This document shows positions 8,201 through 15,693 of a DNA stretch of 24,043 nucleotides, one piece after another (the first letter of the stretch is position 1; each line of letters begins with the position of its first letter). The stretch is taken from assembly GCA_002346625.1 (NCBI GenBank), contig DEAF01000001.1:57033-81075 (forward strand), written 5' to 3'. The DNA comes from Gemmatimonadales bacterium UBA2989 (lineage in GTDB: Bacteria > Gemmatimonadota > Gemmatimonadetes > Longimicrobiales > Gaopeijiaceae). The notes beneath the pieces were generated by a model. That model saw nothing but the letters and a program-made list of their open reading frames with translations, was not told where the DNA came from and did not search any database. Both the position numbers and the translations under genes were made by a program.

Positions 8201-8724
8201 GAATAATTGCCGGACTTTGGAAAGGTCACCAGCTTAATACGTTGCGTGGCAAGGAAGTACGTCCAACCACTGATCGTATTAGGGAATCATGGATGGCTGC
8301 TCTGGGATCAGATTTAGAAGGGGCAAATGTTTTGGATCTGTTTGCTGGGTCAGGAGCGTTGGGTTTAGAAGCTCTTAGCAGAGGTGCTAAGAGTGCGGTA
8401 TTCGTAGAACGTTCTCGACGTGCATTAAAGGTACTTAAATCCAATTTAGAGAGGTTAGGCGCGGCTTCGAAATCGACAGTGATTTCTTTAGATGCCATAT
8501 CTTATACTAAGAAATTAGATGGAGTTAATTTTGATATCGCTTTTGCTGATCCACCATACGGACGAGGTCTAGCATCCTTGCTTTTGGAATCTTTTGCTAC
8601 AGATCCGTTTGCACATCAGCTCTGGGTAGAGCATCGTATCAATGATTCTATAATCGATCTTGAAGGACTTAGACAGAGATTTTACGGAGACACTGTTATC
8701 TCAATTCTTGAGGTGAAATCATGA
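8197..8724 (+). CDS. rsmD: 16S rRNA (guanine-966-N2)-methyltransferase RsmD
   Basis: RsmD methylates G966 of 16S rRNA in the 30S subunit using S-adenosylmethionine. The 175-residue protein starts MRIIAGLWKGHQL, typical of the family, and has RPTTDRIRES, the SAM-binding motif DLFAGSG at 47-53 and the catalytic DPPY at 118-121. The GTG start at 8197 overlaps the recJ stop (GTGA). Its own stop overlaps the coaD start (ATGA), so the three genes look translationally coupled. The rsmD-coaD pair is conserved in many bacteria. Confidence 0.95.
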   Translation: MRIIAGLWKGHQLNTLRGKEVRPTTDRIRESWMAALGSDLEGANVLDLFAGSGALGLEALSRGAKSAVFVERSRRALKVLKSNLERLGAASKSTVISLDAISYTKKLDGVNFDIAFADPPYGRGLASLLLESFATDPFAHQLWVEHRINDSIIDLEGLRQRFYGDTVISILEVKS

Positions 8725-9218
8725 CCCGTGATAGGCCAGTTATAGCAATATATCCAGGTTCTTTTGATCCTTTAACCAAGGGACACGAAGATGTGGTTCG
8801 CCGTTCTTTATGTGTAGCTGATCAAGTTATAATAGCGATTGCTTCTTCGGCTACACAGGTTAAGGAGAGCTTTTTCAGTGTAGATGAACGCCTAGAGGTG
8901 ATCAAAGAAGTTTTCCTGTCTGAAGAGCGCGTGAAGTGTCTTATTTTTCAAGGTCTCTTAGTTGATTTTGCCCGAGAAACAGGTGCTCAATTTGTTATCC
9001 GAGGACTAAGGGCGGTGTCTGATTTTGAATACGAGTTTCAGATGGCCCAGATGAATAGAGAACTTTGGGATGGATTTGAGACTATCTTTCTAACACCAGA
9101 TCAAAGCTATTCTTTTCTCTCGGCTTCTCTGGTACGTGAAATTGCTATTCTCGGAGGAGATGTTTCTAATTTTGTGTCCGATCCAGTTTTAAAAAAGATT
9201 AAGGAAGCACTAGGGTAG
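8721..9218 (+). CDS. coaD: Phosphopantetheine adenylyltransferase CoaD
   Basis: CoaD transfers AMP from ATP to 4'-phosphopantetheine, the penultimate step of coenzyme A synthesis. The nucleotidyltransferase signature YPGSFDPLTKGH is at 11-22 (TxGH at 19-22). The family segments IRGLRAVSDFEYEFQMAQMN and SASLVREIA follow. Length (165) is normal. The ATG at 8721 has a GAGGTGA site at 8710-8716. The gene feeds CoA to many enzymes encoded downstream (pta, thiolase, acyl-CoA dehydrogenase), although coaD next to rsmD is also common where those genes are absent. Confidence 0.97.
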   Translation: MTRDRPVIAIYPGSFDPLTKGHEDVVRRSLCVADQVIIAIASSATQVKESFFSVDERLEVIKEVFLSEERVKCLIFQGLLVDFARETGAQFVIRGLRAVSDFEYEFQMAQMNRELWDGFETIFLTPDQSYSFLSASLVREIAILGGDVSNFVSDPVLKKIKEALG

Positions 9219-10219
9219 TGAGCTTTATCAAGTCTTTAGAGGATCGGGCGAGTGCAATCCAAGCCACACTGGCTTTCCCCGAACTAACTGATCCCCGTAC
9301 TGCAGTTGCAGTTGCTAGACTTTTGGAACAGGGAGTATGCTCTGTAACCGCTGTAGGGTATCGAGAAGATGTCCTAGAAACTCTAGCATCGGTAGGAATT
9401 GATACTGACATTAAAATCATTGATCCTACGGAGCGCTCTACGTTAGAGCGGTATACAGCTGTTATACATGAGCGGTTTGATGGATCTATTTCTGAGGACA
9501 ATGCTATCCAATTGGTTCAGGATCCTTTGATGTTAGCGGGACTTTTAGTATCAGAAGGAGCTGCGGATGGAGTTGTAGCTGGTGCGATCCATCCAACTCC
9601 TGATGTTATTCGTGCTGCAGTACGTACAATAGGTACTGACGAAGGAGTGGATATTGTTTCCTCTGCCTTCTATATGCTTGTTCCTTCCTTCCGGGGTGTG
9701 GATGGAGAAGTTCTTACTTTTTCCGATGCGGGTGTTATTCCTGAGCCTACTCCTAACGAGCTAGCCGATATCGGGATAGCGGCTGCTAGAGCACGTGGTT
9801 TAATAGTTAACGATGAACCTCGTGTGGCTTTTTTATCCTATTCTACTCACTCAAGTGCTTCAGGCCCAGCTGTTGAAAAGGTAATTGAAGCTGTAGCTAT
9901 CTTTAGGCAACGTTTCCCCGAAGTTCAAGTCGATGGAGAGCTCCAAGGGGATGCTGCCCTTATAGAATCGGTAGCACGATCTAAGGCACCTAGATCTTCC
10001 GTGGCAGGAAAAGCTAACGTTCTTATTTTCCCTGACCTGAACTCTGCCAATATAGCGTATAAGCTTGTCCAAAGAATCACAGGTTGCCGAGCTTTGGGAC
10101 CAATACTACAAGGTCTTCGGCGACCCTATAACGACTTGTCCCGAGGATCTTCATCGGAAGAGATCTTCGACGTGTCTTGTATAACAGCACTGATGGGGAA
10201 GAGTGACGGATCCGAATAA
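9218..10219 (+). CDS. pta: Phosphate acetyltransferase
   Basis: Pta interconverts acetyl-CoA and acetyl phosphate. The protein has 333 residues, the length of the stand-alone catalytic domain without the long N-terminal regulatory part of the E. coli enzyme. Family segments include VDGELQGDAAL, ANVLIFPDLNSANIAYKL and a GPILQGL..PYNDLSRG stretch near the C-terminus. The related phosphate butyryltransferases are shorter and diverge in these places, so acetyl specificity is favoured. The start is GTG at 9218, sharing a base with the coaD stop, with AGGAAG at 9202-9207 upstream. Acetate kinase, the usual partner, is not in the window. Confidence 0.93.
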   Translation: MSFIKSLEDRASAIQATLAFPELTDPRTAVAVARLLEQGVCSVTAVGYREDVLETLASVGIDTDIKIIDPTERSTLERYTAVIHERFDGSISEDNAIQLVQDPLMLAGLLVSEGAADGVVAGAIHPTPDVIRAAVRTIGTDEGVDIVSSAFYMLVPSFRGVDGEVLTFSDAGVIPEPTPNELADIGIAAARARGLIVNDEPRVAFLSYSTHSSASGPAVEKVIEAVAIFRQRFPEVQVDGELQGDAALIESVARSKAPRSSVAGKANVLIFPDLNSANIAYKLVQRITGCRALGPILQGLRRPYNDLSRGSSSEEIFDVSCITALMGKSDGSE

Positions 10220-10269
10220 AGGAGTGTGTCAATATAAGGGAATGACTACTCCACTATCTGAGGAGTAAT

Positions 10270-10584
10270 ATGCTGGAAGACGTAGCTATTATAGATGTTG
10301 AAGAATATCTCATTGTAGGGAATCGTCAAAAGCTAAAAAAAAGAATTCTTGATGAAATCGACAAAGGTAAACGAAAATTCGTTATCGATTTCTCCAAGTC
10401 ATTATATGTAGACTCTTCCGGATTAGGAGTGCTGATCTCCATCTCTAAGAAGATAGATGAACAAGATGGCGAGTTAAGGCTTGCCAGTATAAATAAAGGT
10501 CTACACACACTCTTTGAACTTACTAAACTCGATACTCTATTTGAGATTGCCGAAAATCGTGAAGAGGCTCTAAGGGATATTTAG
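10270..10584 (+). CDS. STAS-domain anti-anti-sigma factor (SpoIIAA/RsbV type)
   Basis: This 104-residue protein is a single STAS domain. The phosphorylation motif DSSGLGVL is present, with Ser50 matching the serine phosphorylated by RsbW/SpoIIAB-type kinases. In the family the dephosphorylated form binds an anti-sigma factor and frees a sigma factor; some members instead work in other partner-switching circuits. No RsbW-type kinase, PP2C phosphatase or sigma factor lies in the window, so the partner must be encoded elsewhere. The ATG at 10270 has a strong GAGGAG at 10260-10265. It stands 50 bases after pta and 67 before rsmA. An eight-codon ORF (10242-10268) precedes it and contains the Shine-Dalgarno site; this is probably chance. 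Confidence 0.9.
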   Translation: MLEDVAIIDVEEYLIVGNRQKLKKRILDEIDKGKRKFVIDFSKSLYVDSSGLGVLISISKKIDEQDGELRLASINKGLHTLFELTKLDTLFEIAENREEALRDI

Positions 10585-10651
10585 GTGCAATTTTATTTGT
10601 AATGATCATATGTGAGGGTTAACGGCATGATCCTCCAGGTGAGAGATAGGT

Positions 10652-11470
10652 ATGCACACAAAAAAATCTCTAGGACAAAATTTTCTAATCGATCCTAATA
10701 TTCAACGAAAAATAGTTGATTTACTTGATTTATCATTGTCGGATACAGTTATGGAAATCGGTCCTGGACGTGGTGCGCTAACTAGCCATCTCGTAGGTCG
10801 GGTTGGCAGTCTTATCCTGATAGAGTTGGACGATGATCTTGTATGTGACCTCCAGACGCGTTGGGGTGGGCGTCCAGATGTAGATGTGCGACATCAGGAT
10901 TTTCTAGATGTTGATCTTACCAAGATCACGGAGGATTTAACTCAGTTAATAGTTTTAGGGAACATTCCTTATAACATAACCGCACCAATAATATTCAAAC
11001 TTCTTGAACGTCCTAGACCTAAAGATATTTTCCTAATGGTTCAGCGTGAGGTTGCGGATCGCTTGGTTGCACCTGCAGGAGTTACTGAGTACGGAGCTCT
11101 TTCTGTGGGAGTGAGAAGCATTGCTCAGGTTAATATTGAGTTTCGTGTACCAAGGACAGCATTCCGACCTATGCCTCGTGTCGATTCTAGTGTAGTAAGA
11201 ATCAAGCCTATTCAACCTCCTCCCCTTTCTGTAGAAGAGGAGATATCCCTAAGAAATGTGACTCGTGCAGTTTTCCAATGGAGACGAAAGCAAATACAGA
11301 AAACTCTTCGTGATCACAGTGATCTGAGTTTTCCTGGGGAATTCTTAAATAATATAATTAGGGAGACTGGTTGGGATCTAAAACGACGGCCGGAAACTTT
11401 TAATCCTGAAGAGTTCGTAAGACTTTCAAAACTAGTTCAGAAAAGGTTAGATGAGACAAGTTGTGTTTGA
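10652..11470 (+). CDS. rsmA: 16S rRNA dimethyladenosine transferase RsmA (KsgA)
   Basis: RsmA dimethylates A1518 and A1519 of 16S rRNA, a late checkpoint of 30S assembly. The N-terminus KKSLGQNFLIDPNIQRKIV is diagnostic. The SAM-binding motif EIGPGRGALT begins at residue 35, and the catalytic NIPY is at 104-107 (the family has N[IL]PY). Length (272) is normal. The ATG at 10652 has purine-rich AGGTGAGAGATAGG just upstream. Its stop codon overlaps the -35 region of the proposed rex promoter, so rex is probably a separate unit. Confidence 0.96.
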   Translation: MHTKKSLGQNFLIDPNIQRKIVDLLDLSLSDTVMEIGPGRGALTSHLVGRVGSLILIELDDDLVCDLQTRWGGRPDVDVRHQDFLDVDLTKITEDLTQLIVLGNIPYNITAPIIFKLLERPRPKDIFLMVQREVADRLVAPAGVTEYGALSVGVRSIAQVNIEFRVPRTAFRPMPRVDSSVVRIKPIQPPPLSVEEEISLRNVTRAVFQWRRKQIQKTLRDHSDLSFPGEFLNNIIRETGWDLKRRPETFNPEEFVRLSKLVQKRLDETSCV

Positions 11471-11496
11471 CGCTCCAGGTCTAACTTGACTAATAT
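11467..11496 (+). promoter_or_regulatory. Candidate sigma70 promoter of rex
   Basis: TTGACG (11467-11472, five of six matches to the -35 consensus) is separated by 18 bases from TAATAT (11491-11496, four of six matches to the -10). The rex start codon is about 50 bases downstream. The -35 overlaps the rsmA stop codon. The Rex operator begins inside the -10 box, which supports the placement. Confidence 0.5.
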
Positions 11497-11512
11497 GTGA
11501 AGCTTTTCACAA
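11495..11512 (+). promoter_or_regulatory. Rex operator
   Basis: ATGTGAAGCTTTTCACAA matches the known Rex site TTGTGAANNNNTTCACAA at every fixed position except the first base. The half sites TGTGAA and TTCACA form a perfect dyad around a four-base centre. It overlaps the proposed -10 box and transcription start of rex, which is the position for simple repression. Rex binds such sites when NADH is low relative to NAD+, so this predicts autoregulation by the NADH/NAD+ ratio. I found no equally good second copy in the other gaps of the window. Confidence 0.8.
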
Positions 11513-11546
11513 GTAAAAATAAAGATTTATTTAGCAGGATTTATAC

Positions 11547-12188
11547 GTGTCCATATCTAATAAAATATCTGATTCTTCCGTACGCCGGATTTCAATCTAT
11601 CTCCGGATTTTGGAACGTATGGAGAAAAATGGCGATGAGACTGTATCCAGCGAAGAGTTGTCTGATCATAGCGGTACTACAGCTGCTCAGGTAAGAAAAG
11701 ATTTGTCTTCATTCGGATCCTTTGGAAAAAGAGGATTGGGATATGGAGTATCTGAATTAGCACTTTGTATCCGAAAAATAATTGGTGTCGATAGATCTTG
11801 GCGGGTGGCCCTGGTTGGTGTCGGACGCATTGGCTCGGCTTTGGTAGATTGGGGAGGGTTTTTAGACCGAGGCTACGACATTGTGGCCATCCTAGATGTT
11901 GACCCATCTAAGATTGGTCAAAAATGGTCTGGTTTAACTGTTTGTGACATGGATGATTTTGAGGACGTGGTCCGAGAGCAAGGTGTCGAGCTCATTATCC
12001 TTGCAGTTCCGGTCGAAGCCGTATCCGATGTTGTAGATCGCATAGCCGATGTGGGTATACGTGGCATACTGAATTTTGCTCCTACTACGCTAAGAGTTCC
12101 TGAAGGTATTACCGTTAAAGATGTGAATATGGTTATGGAGCTGGAGGCTCTCTCTTTTACTTTGAATCAGCAAAAATTAAAAGAGTGA
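11547..12188 (+). CDS. rex: Redox-sensing transcriptional repressor Rex
   Basis: Rex is a homodimeric repressor that reads the NADH/NAD+ ratio. DNA is bound when NADH is low and released when it rises. The N-terminal winged helix (about 1-80) carries the recognition segment AAQVRKDLSSFGSFGKRGLG. The Rossmann domain follows with GVGRIG at 91-96, and the C-terminal family stretch is GILNFAPTTLRVPEG. Length (213) is typical. The start is GTG at 11547 with AGGA at 11536-11539. An autoregulatory operator lies upstream. The next genes are thiolase, 3-hydroxybutyryl-CoA dehydrogenase and acyl-CoA dehydrogenase, a class of gene that Rex controls in Clostridia, although here I see no operator of comparable quality directly before them. 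Confidence 0.96.
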   Translation: MSISNKISDSSVRRISIYLRILERMEKNGDETVSSEELSDHSGTTAAQVRKDLSSFGSFGKRGLGYGVSELALCIRKIIGVDRSWRVALVGVGRIGSALVDWGGFLDRGYDIVAILDVDPSKIGQKWSGLTVCDMDDFEDVVREQGVELIILAVPVEAVSDVVDRIADVGIRGILNFAPTTLRVPEGITVKDVNMVMELEALSFTLNQQKLKE

Positions 12189-12214
12189 CCAATGATCAAA
12201 TTTCGCTACATTAA

Positions 12215-12242
12215 TTGGTTGTCTGATTATAAATCTTATATA
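12215..12242 (+). promoter_or_regulatory. Weak candidate promoter of the thiolase gene
   Basis: TTGGTT (12215-12220) and TATATA (12237-12242) are 16 bases apart, about 27 bases before the thiolase start. A TATAAA at 12228-12233 is an alternative -10 without a good -35. Both matches are partial, and read-through from rex is equally possible. Confidence 0.3.
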
Positions 12243-12268
12243 CCATAACTTAGAGACATAATGGATTC

Positions 12269-13480
12269 ATGGCTGATAAATCTAAAATTCCAGTAATTGT
12301 CGGAGGAGTAAGAACGCCTATTGGGCGTTTTCTGGGAGGTATGGCTTCTATCTCGGCACCTAATTTGGGTGCTATAGCTATCGGGTCAGCTTTAGAGCGC
12401 TCTGGAATTGATTTGACCGCCATTGATGAAGTCATAATGGGTAACGTAGTTACAGCTGGGGAAGGTCAGGCTCCAGCTCGCCAGGCAGCTATTAATGCTG
12501 GAATTCCAGCAACAGTACCTTCTTTAACGATCAATAAAGTTTGTGGGTCAGGTCTGAAATCTGTGATGCTAGCTGCCCAGGCAATACGTGCTGGGGATGC
12601 TAAAGTTATAGTGGCAGGAGGTATGGAATCAATGTCGAATGTCCCGTTCTATGTTCGAGGATTGCGCTCTGGAATAAAGTTCGGTGATCATAAGGTTGAG
12701 GACGGACTTATTTTTGATGGTCTATGGTGTGCATTCGGGCATTGCCACATGGGAGGGCATGCAGAATATACAGCTGCAAAAGCTGGGATTACACGACAAG
12801 ATGCAGATGAATTCTCTCTACGATCTCATACTCTTGCTGTTGCAGCTATCGATGCAGGTAAATTCAATGCTGAGATTGTACCAGTCTCTATAGAAACACG
12901 TCGTGGCACTAATGTTGTTGACACTGATGAATCACCTAGACGTGATACAAGTATCGAATCCCTAAGTAAGCTTCGGCCGGCGTTTCCCAATGATGCTCCT
13001 GAAGGTATTGATGAATTAGTAGTGACCGCAGGAAATGCTCCAGGACTCAACGATGGTGCAGCAGCCCTAGTTGTGACATCGTTGGAATTTGCAGAATCTC
13101 ATGGGCTGTCCGTTGATGCAGTTATATCAGGATATACGGCAAGCGGTACTGATCCACAGGATCTATTCTTTGCTCCAGTTAAAGCAGTCCAGAAACTCAT
13201 GTCTCAGGAAAATAAAAATTTAGGGGACTATGGACTCTTTGAACTCAACGAGGCTTTTGCAGTGCAGGCACTAGCTGATATGAGAGAATTAGGAATTGAT
13301 CCTGAACTGGTAAATGTAAATGGTGGTGCAGTTGCATTGGGACATCCTATCGGTGCATCGGGAGCACGTATTCTGGTTACTTTACTTAACGCTATGGAAG
13401 ATAGGAATGTAGAAACAGGGATAGCATCACTATGTCTTGGGGGAGGTAATGCCGTAGCTATTTCAGTTGAAAAGTACTAG
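12269..13480 (+). CDS. Acetyl-CoA C-acetyltransferase (thiolase)
   Basis: Thiolases join two acetyl-CoA into acetoacetyl-CoA or cleave 3-ketoacyl-CoA in beta-oxidation. The nucleophile Cys92 lies in NKVCGSGLK, the catalytic His359 in GHPIGASGAR, and the second catalytic Cys389 in SLCLGGGNA. NEAFAVQAL is also present. The length (403) and the MGGHAEYTA stretch fit the tetrameric acetoacetyl-CoA class. Sequence alone does not settle the direction in vivo. The ATG at 12269 gives the standard N-terminus; its Shine-Dalgarno site is weak. It is followed by hbd-like and acyl-CoA dehydrogenase genes, suggesting short-chain acyl-CoA metabolism. Crotonase is missing from the cluster. Confidence 0.93.
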   Translation: MADKSKIPVIVGGVRTPIGRFLGGMASISAPNLGAIAIGSALERSGIDLTAIDEVIMGNVVTAGEGQAPARQAAINAGIPATVPSLTINKVCGSGLKSVMLAAQAIRAGDAKVIVAGGMESMSNVPFYVRGLRSGIKFGDHKVEDGLIFDGLWCAFGHCHMGGHAEYTAAKAGITRQDADEFSLRSHTLAVAAIDAGKFNAEIVPVSIETRRGTNVVDTDESPRRDTSIESLSKLRPAFPNDAPEGIDELVVTAGNAPGLNDGAAALVVTSLEFAESHGLSVDAVISGYTASGTDPQDLFFAPVKAVQKLMSQENKNLGDYGLFELNEAFAVQALADMRELGIDPELVNVNGGAVALGHPIGASGARILVTLLNAMEDRNVETGIASLCLGGGNAVAISVEKY

Positions 13481-13536
13481 AAAATATTCATGATGAAAAA
13501 GTCAAACCAAGCTAATTTAAAAAATCTGAGGATTGT

Positions 13537-14394
13537 ATGGCTATAGATAATATTACGGTTATTGGTGGAGGTACCATGGGAAATGGAATTGCCCATGTCT
13601 GTGCTCAATACGGCCGTAGTGTTTATCTGACGGATGTCTCAAAAGAGGTTTTGGACAATGCCCTAACCACGATCTCGAAGAATCTGGATAGGCAAGTGAA
13701 GAAGGGAATCATTGATGAATCTACCAAAGATGAGACTATACGGAAGATAAATTTCACCACCTCTCTCGAAGAGGCAGTGGTAGAGGCACAGCTGGTAATT
13801 GAAGCTGTTCCGGAAAATGCAGACTTGAAATTAAACCTATTTAAGCAACTTGATAGTATAGTCGCATCTGAAACTATTTTAGCGAGCAATACATCTTCGA
13901 TATCAATAACGGCTATCGCAGCGAATACTTCTCGACCAGATCGTGTTATTGGAATGCACTTTATGAATCCAGTTCCTGTAATGAAGCTTATTGAAATCAT
14001 TCGAGGCTTGGCCACAAGTGATGATACAGCTACTTCTGTAATAGAACTATCCAAGGAGCTCGGCAAAATTCCAGTTACAGTTAACGATTTTCCTGGATTT
14101 GTATCAAATCGTATCCTCGGCCCCATGATTAATGAAGCTGTGTTTGCCCTTATGGAGGGCGTCGCAGATGTTAGTGCCATCGATGAGGTAATGAAATTGG
14201 GCATGAATCATCCTATGGGCCCACTTGCTCTTGCTGATCTTATTGGTCTAGACACATGTCTTAGCATTATGGAAGTGCTCCATAAAGAGTTGGGGGATGA
14301 TCGCTATAGGCCTTGTCCTCTCCTGCGCAAGTATGTGGCTGCTGGTTGGCTTGGTCGTAAGACTGGTCAGGGTTTCTATAAGTATGACGCTTAA
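13537..14394 (+). CDS. 3-hydroxybutyryl-CoA dehydrogenase
   Basis: This enzyme interconverts acetoacetyl-CoA and 3-hydroxybutyryl-CoA. The N-terminal Rossmann motif GGGTMG is at 10-15. Asp33 at the end of the second strand favours NAD over NADP. The catalytic His141 lies in GMHFMNPVPVMKL, ASNTSSISI is present, and DFPGFVSNRIL opens the C-terminal domain. Length (285) is the usual size of single-domain Hbd/PaaH enzymes. The ATG at 13537 has a clear TGAGGA site at 13527-13532. It lies 56 bases after thiolase and eight before the acyl-CoA dehydrogenase. Confidence 0.95.
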   Translation: MAIDNITVIGGGTMGNGIAHVCAQYGRSVYLTDVSKEVLDNALTTISKNLDRQVKKGIIDESTKDETIRKINFTTSLEEAVVEAQLVIEAVPENADLKLNLFKQLDSIVASETILASNTSSISITAIAANTSRPDRVIGMHFMNPVPVMKLIEIIRGLATSDDTATSVIELSKELGKIPVTVNDFPGFVSNRILGPMINEAVFALMEGVADVSAIDEVMKLGMNHPMGPLALADLIGLDTCLSIMEVLHKELGDDRYRPCPLLRKYVAAGWLGRKTGQGFYKYDA

Positions 14395-14402
14395 GACTGA
14401 CA

Positions 14403-15602
14403 GTGTTAAAAACTGACCAGATCGAAATTAGAGCTTTGGCCCGCGAATTTGCGGCTAAAGAAATCCGTCCCCACTCATCTCATTGGGACGAAAAAAGAGA
14501 TCTGGATTCCGATATTTTCGTCAAAATAGGCGAACTTGGTTTTATGGGTATGTGCATTCCTGAACGTTATGGTGGATTGGATCTGGATATCGAAACGTAT
14601 CTGATGGTTTTAGAGGAGTTGGCCTGGGGGGACGCTAGCCTGGCACTATCTGTAGCTATCCATAATGGTCCCGTTGCCACACTGCTACTCAACTATGGTT
14701 CAGAAGAACAAAAAGATAAATACCTTCCCTCACTAGCTTCCGGTTCTGTTATAGGTGCATTTGCTCTTTCGGAAGTTTCGGCTGGAAGTGATCCAGCATC
14801 CATACAAACTCAAGCAATATCCAGAGATGATGGAAATTGGATATTAAACGGTACTAAGCGTTGGGTTACTAATGGAGACAGGGCTGGCCTTATTATGGTT
14901 TTTGCAGTAACCGATGGTGAAACAAATGGAAATACATATAAATCCCAAGGGGGAAAATCTGTAGGGGTATTTTTGGTAGAAAGGGACAGTAAAGGATATT
15001 GCGTAACTGGAAGAGATGTCACTATGGGTCTACGGGCTTCACAAACAGTATCATTAGATCTGCAAGATATTAAACTCACTCCAGATTGCGTACTGGGTGA
15101 CCCTAATCGAGGTTTACACTATGCGTTTCAAGCTTTAAATGTGGGACGTTTAGGAGTTGCTGCCCAATCGGTTGGAATTGCCCAGGAAGCTTTTGAGCAT
15201 GCTACTCAATATGCTTTGGAAAGACATCAATTCGGACAGGCTATTGCGGATTTTGGTGCGATTCAATTCAAGCTTGCCGATATGGCCAGCCGGATTGCAA
15301 GTTCTCGCTCACTTATTCGCACGGCTGCTTATACAATGGAATCAGATAGCAATGGCATAGATAGAAGTGCTTACACGGTTCCAGCTATGTCTGCTATGGC
15401 TAAACTAACTGCTAGTGAGAATGCTGTATGGGTAACTGATGAGGCGGTCCAGATCTTTGGCGGCTATGGTTACATGCGTGATTATCCTGTTGAAAAATTA
15501 ATGCGAGATGCTAAGGGTACTGAGATTTACGAGGGCACAAATGAGATTATGCGTGTTGTTGTAGCACGAGAAATCTTAAAGCATGCAAGTGGTGATCTCT
15601 GA
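14403..15602 (+). CDS. Acyl-CoA dehydrogenase (short/branched-chain type)
   Basis: A FAD enzyme that introduces a 2,3 double bond into acyl-CoA and passes electrons to electron-transfer flavoprotein. Family landmarks run through its 399 residues: PERYGGLDLDIETYL, FALSEVSAGSDPASI (flavin and substrate contacts), TKRWVTNGD, QFGQAIADFGAIQFKLADMA, QIFGGYGYMRDYPVEKLMRDAK and the C-terminal YEGTNEIMR with the likely catalytic base Glu377. That position is typical of short-chain enzymes (butyryl-CoA type); isovaleryl- and long-chain enzymes place the base elsewhere. Substrate range cannot be fixed from sequence. The start is GTG at 14403, eight bases after hbd, without a clear Shine-Dalgarno site. 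No etfAB genes are in the window. Confidence 0.93.
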   Translation: MLKTDQIEIRALAREFAAKEIRPHSSHWDEKRDLDSDIFVKIGELGFMGMCIPERYGGLDLDIETYLMVLEELAWGDASLALSVAIHNGPVATLLLNYGSEEQKDKYLPSLASGSVIGAFALSEVSAGSDPASIQTQAISRDDGNWILNGTKRWVTNGDRAGLIMVFAVTDGETNGNTYKSQGGKSVGVFLVERDSKGYCVTGRDVTMGLRASQTVSLDLQDIKLTPDCVLGDPNRGLHYAFQALNVGRLGVAAQSVGIAQEAFEHATQYALERHQFGQAIADFGAIQFKLADMASRIASSRSLIRTAAYTMESDSNGIDRSAYTVPAMSAMAKLTASENAVWVTDEAVQIFGGYGYMRDYPVEKLMRDAKGTEIYEGTNEIMRVVVAREILKHASGDL

Positions 15603-15640
15603 TTTAAGTTAAGAGTACATTAAAGATTTAATAGCAATTT

Positions 15641-15656
15641 TTCAGTACGAACTGAA
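15641..15656. promoter_or_regulatory. Small dyad ahead of leucine dehydrogenase
   Basis: TTCAGTACGAACTGAA is a perfect six-base inverted repeat around a four-base centre, 37 bases before the leucine dehydrogenase start. It could be an operator for an unknown regulator or a small RNA hairpin. It does not match the Rex site. A dyad of this size can occur by chance. Confidence 0.3.
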
Positions 15657-15693
15657 CTTGTTAAAAACATCCAGGGAAGAGGTAGAAGGAGTA

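Noticed and set aside
11497..11694. A 65-codon + strand ORF over the rex start
   Set aside because: It lies in another frame over the Rex operator and the rex N-terminal domain and shows no family features.
13623..14204. A 193-codon minus strand ORF
   Set aside because: It is fully antisense to the 3-hydroxybutyryl-CoA dehydrogenase gene, whose motifs are intact in the sense frame.
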